This document shows, piece after piece, positions 5,259-7,789 of a DNA stretch of 7,789 bases (positions are counted from its first letter, which is position 1; each line of letters starts with the position of its first letter). The position numbers and the translations under genes are program-made. The stretch is taken from positions 1-7,789 of the forward strand of contig JALWMN010000028.1 of assembly GCA_027083895.1 (NCBI GenBank), written 5' to 3'. Below the pieces are notes generated by a model that was given only the letters and a program-made list of their open reading frames with translations, had not been told where the DNA came from and searched no databases. Source of the DNA: Campylobacteraceae bacterium (lineage in GTDB: Bacteria; Campylobacterota; Campylobacteria; Campylobacterales; Sulfurovaceae).

Positions 5259-6724
5259 TGCAAGAGTTGTATAACTTAAATATTGAGCGAGCAGTTCTTT
5301 CAGCGATTATCTTTGATCCAGAGATCTATGAAGAGGTGGCAAGTTATCTCAAGCCCAAGGATTTCTACTTGCCTTTTCACCAACACCTCTTTGCAGCAAT
5401 GGAGAGGCTCTTTGAAAAGGAGCAGCCAATTGATGAAGAGTTTTTACGCAAAGAGCTTCAAAAAGAGGATAAGTTTGATGAGATAGCGATGATCGAGGTG
5501 CTCTCGGCAAATCCAATTACTAACACAAAAGCCTATGTGAGTGAGATTAAAGCCTATTCGAACAAGCGTGCACTTGTTACTTTAGCCACAGAGATTAAAA
5601 AGCTTACAATCGAGGATGATCTAGATGCTATAGATGTGATGGATAGAGTTGAGCAAAAACTCTACGAGATTACCCAAGAGAGTGTAAATGATGACTTTAA
5701 GGGGTCAGAGAGGATAGCTGTTGACACCCTCAATGAGATTGAGCGACTTAAAGCCCTCTCAAACTCTAAACTTATTGGAGTCGATACAGGTTTTGAGAAT
5801 CTCAATGATAAAACAAGCGGTTTTGGTAAAGGGGATTTAGTAATTATTGCAGCAAGACCAGCAATGGGCAAGACAGCAATTGTGCTTAATATGGCTCTAA
5901 AGGCTCTTGAGAGAGGAGAGGGAGTTGCCTTTTTCTCTTTAGAGATGCCAGCAGAGCAGTTAATGATGCGTATGCTCTCTGCGAAGACTTCGATTCCTCT
6001 GCAGGCGTTGCGTGTAGGGAATTTGGTTGATGATGAGTGGACAAGACTCTCAAGTGCAATTGATGATATTAGTCGCCGTAAACTCTTTGTAGATGATGGT
6101 GGTTATGCAACTATTCATCATGTTAGAAGCAAATTGCGTAAACTAAAATCGCAGCATCCTGAGGTTTCGCTTGCAATTATTGATTATTTGCAACTTATGA
6201 GTGGTGAGAGTAGAGGACAAGCTGGTAGGCAACAAGAGATAAGCGAAATCTCAAGAGGTCTGAAGCAGTTAGCAAGAGAGCTTGAGATTCCAATAATTGC
6301 TCTTTCGCAGCTTAATAGATCGTTAGAGAGTCGGGAGAATAAGCGTCCAATGCTTAGTGACCTTAGGGAGTCTGGAGCGATTGAGCAAGATGCTGATATT
6401 ATTCTTTTTGTCTATCGTGACGGGATCTATAAAGAGATACAGTTAAAAGAGAAGTTAGAGAGGGCAAAAGCAGAAGATAGACAAAAAGATGTGGAGAAGT
6501 ATGAAGCATTATACAATGAACTTAAAAGAAGAGAGGAGGATGAGACTGAGCTTATTATTGGTAAGCAGAGAAATGGTCCAACAGGTACAGTAGAGTTACT
6601 TTTTCAAAAGAGATTTACCCGTTTTGTCGATAAAAATCCTAAAGCGGCCCCCTATGAGGTGATCTTTGAGAGTGGTGATTATGATACCTCTGAGGGTAAA
6701 GTCGAGATTCCACCAACGATATAG
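5258..6724 (+). CDS. dnaB: Replicative DNA helicase DnaB
   Basis: DnaB is the ring-shaped 5'-3' helicase that unwinds DNA ahead of the replisome and recruits primase. From the GTG start it has 488 residues. Residues 1 to about 100 are the all-helical N-terminal domain (NIERAVLSAIIFDPE early on). A helical linker follows, and from about 170 comes the RecA-like motor: Walker A ARPAMGKT (199-206), FSLEMPAEQL, Walker B IIDYLQLM (307-314), the SQLNRSLE region, SDLRESGAIEQDAD, and the arginine-finger segment KQRNGPTGT (436-444). Between YRD (386-388) and KQRNGP there are about 29 more residues than in E. coli DnaB, highly charged and likely a helical hairpin; from memory H. pylori DnaB also has an insertion here. 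No intein is present. I chose GTG 5258 over TTG 5252 because of the ribosome site. comEC starts two bases after the stop. No loader (DnaC) gene is seen nearby. Confidence 0.97.
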   Translation: MQELYNLNIERAVLSAIIFDPEIYEEVASYLKPKDFYLPFHQHLFAAMERLFEKEQPIDEEFLRKELQKEDKFDEIAMIEVLSANPITNTKAYVSEIKAYSNKRALVTLATEIKKLTIEDDLDAIDVMDRVEQKLYEITQESVNDDFKGSERIAVDTLNEIERLKALSNSKLIGVDTGFENLNDKTSGFGKGDLVIIAARPAMGKTAIVLNMALKALERGEGVAFFSLEMPAEQLMMRMLSAKTSIPLQALRVGNLVDDEWTRLSSAIDDISRRKLFVDDGGYATIHHVRSKLRKLKSQHPEVSLAIIDYLQLMSGESRGQAGRQQEISEISRGLKQLARELEIPIIALSQLNRSLESRENKRPMLSDLRESGAIEQDADIILFVYRDGIYKEIQLKEKLERAKAEDRQKDVEKYEALYNELKRREEDETELIIGKQRNGPTGTVELLFQKRFTRFVDKNPKAAPYEVIFESGDYDTSEGKVEIPPTI

Positions 6725-6726
6725 CG

Positions 6727-7789
6727 ATGTTAGCTGCACCACCTCTTTTTAAGAACAATAGAGAGTTTGTAATTGTCTCATTTATTATAGTTGTTCTCAT
6801 TGCACTGCGACTCTTTTTTAGCTATCAAGAGTATAAAAGTTTGAAAACTCTTCATGGCTACTACTATAGTGATGCTCAAGTAGAGAAGCTTTATGATAAA
6901 AAATACTACAGAGATGGTGCTACATTAGTTAAGTTAAGAGGAGAAAATGGAAGGCTCTTTTATCTATTTACAAAAGAGGAGCCACCAGAGCGATTTAGTT
7001 GGGTACGTGTTAGGTATCGATTAAAGAAGGGTACCTCATTTTTAGAGTATCTTGCTGGTTTTTTTGCAAAGGGAGATATTGTTGCTCCTATAGAGGATGG
7101 TTTTGATCCAAGAGCTTTTTTACGTAAGGCAATAGATAGGCAGCACGATAGTAATAGTACTATAAATACCTTTTACCATGCGATCTTTTTAGCAGATCCA
7201 CTCGATAGAGAGCTTCGCAAGAAGATTTCGAATTTAGGGGTTTCTCACCTTGTTGCAATTAGTGGGTTTCATCTAGGAATTATGTGGCTCTTTATCTTTG
7301 GGATCCTCTTTATTCCCTACCGGTTTTTACAGATTCGCTACTTTCCATGGCGGCATAGAAATATCGACTTGGGAGTTATAACCCTTATTATTTTAGGGCT
7401 CTTTGTACTCTTTGTAGGAGCACCGCCAGCATTAACACGATCGTATGTAATGCTTTCGCTTACTTGGTTGATGTTGGTTTTAGGAGTTGAGCTTTTAAGT
7501 TTTCAGTTTCTCTTTTTTGCAGTCTTGTTGATACTGCTTCTGAAGCCATCTTTAATTGCTTCACTTGGTTTTTGGCTATCGGTTGCTGGAGTCTTTTATA
7601 TATTTTTAATTATACGCTGGTTACGGAACTATTCAGCTTGGTTTATTACGCTTGTTGCTATTCCGGTTGGGGTCTTTTTACTCATGTTTCCTATTGGGCA
7701 TATTGTGTTTCAAAACACGACTCCATGGCAGTTGATGTCGCCACCGCTTTCGCTTGCATTTATTCTTTTTTACCCCATAGCACTTTTCT
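6727..7789 (+). CDS. comEC: ComEC/Rec2 family DNA-uptake channel protein (3' end outside window)
   Basis: The frame stays open from ATG 6727 to the window edge, giving the first 354 residues. ComEC is the inner-membrane channel that carries single-stranded DNA into the cytoplasm during natural transformation. Residues about 15-33 are a membrane segment (FVIVSFIIVVLIALRLFF). Residues about 35-150 form a soluble region that matches the usual periplasmic OB-fold-like part. The competence domain then shows GVSHLVAISGFHLG (171-184), the family's hallmark, and GAPPALTRSYVM (231-242), where a small-residue/proline/arginine motif is expected. Further hydrophobic segments run through about 215-230, 239-257, 259-296, 305-328 and 338-354. 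Whether it carries the C-terminal metallo-beta-lactamase-like domain cannot be seen; from memory Helicobacter versions are short. No Shine-Dalgarno sequence precedes the ATG, and the dnaB stop is two bases away, so translation probably relies on reinitiation. In H. pylori dnaB and comEC are also neighbours. Confidence 0.93.
   Translation, partial: MLAAPPLFKNNREFVIVSFIIVVLIALRLFFSYQEYKSLKTLHGYYYSDAQVEKLYDKKYYRDGATLVKLRGENGRLFYLFTKEEPPERFSWVRVRYRLKKGTSFLEYLAGFFAKGDIVAPIEDGFDPRAFLRKAIDRQHDSNSTINTFYHAIFLADPLDRELRKKISNLGVSHLVAISGFHLGIMWLFIFGILFIPYRFLQIRYFPWRHRNIDLGVITLIILGLFVLFVGAPPALTRSYVMLSLTWLMLVLGVELLSFQFLFFAVLLILLLKPSLIASLGFWLSVAGVFYIFLIIRWLRNYSAWFITLVAIPVGVFLLMFPIGHIVFQNTTPWQLMSPPLSLAFILFYPIALF

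Noticed and set aside
5662..5871. Reverse-strand open frame inside dnaB
   Set aside because: It is opposite conserved DnaB sequence reaching the Walker A region and is explained by codon use in dnaB.
5258..6724. Intein in DnaB
   Set aside because: The protein is of near-normal length, Walker A is uninterrupted, and the extra segment is about 29 charged residues without splicing motifs.

Overview
The window looks like a chromosomal segment of a free-living member of the Campylobacterota (formerly Epsilonproteobacteria), perhaps near Sulfurovum or Sulfurimonas. The genus is a guess. The reasons are the AT-rich coding style, tightly overlapping genes, promoters with a TATAAT-type -10 box behind phased T-tracts instead of a -35 box, a short PriA, a DnaB with an extra charged segment of the kind I recall from Helicobacter, and a dnaB-comEC pair, which Helicobacter pylori also has. 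All genes are on the + strand and the DNA is almost fully coding.

Layout. (1) Positions 2-583 are the C-terminal end of a surface protein that begins outside the window: the end of a DUF11-like repeat, one SdrD-B-like calcium-binding beta domain, and a hydrophobic C-terminal tail. A compact intrinsic terminator follows at once. (2) An extended -10 promoter overlaps the terminator's T-run and precedes a two-gene unit: a type IV pilin-like pseudopilin (675-1145) and priA, the primosomal/replication-restart helicase (1145-2983), joined by a TAATG stop/start overlap. (3) After a 161-bp AT-rich gap comes an uncharacterised secreted protein, probably an outer-membrane beta-barrel (3145-4080). Its consensus -10 box lies so close to the ATG that the transcript may be leaderless. 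(4) A further promoter in the next gap precedes a three-gene unit: ispG (4197-5258, MEP isoprenoid pathway), dnaB (5258-6724, replicative helicase) and comEC (6727 to the window end, DNA-uptake channel, truncated by the edge). ispG and dnaB overlap by one base, and dnaB and comEC are two bases apart.

Functionally the window mixes DNA replication and restart (dnaB, priA), natural transformation (comEC, and possibly the pseudopilin), isoprenoid precursor synthesis (ispG) and cell-surface proteins (the SdrD-B protein and the barrel). I found no CRISPR array, insertion sequence, tRNA, rRNA, integrase or toxin-antitoxin pair, and no convincing new multi-gene system. The least explained items are the C-terminal tail of the surface protein, the orphan barrel gene with its possibly leaderless start, the DnaB insertion, and the pairing of a pseudopilin with priA.
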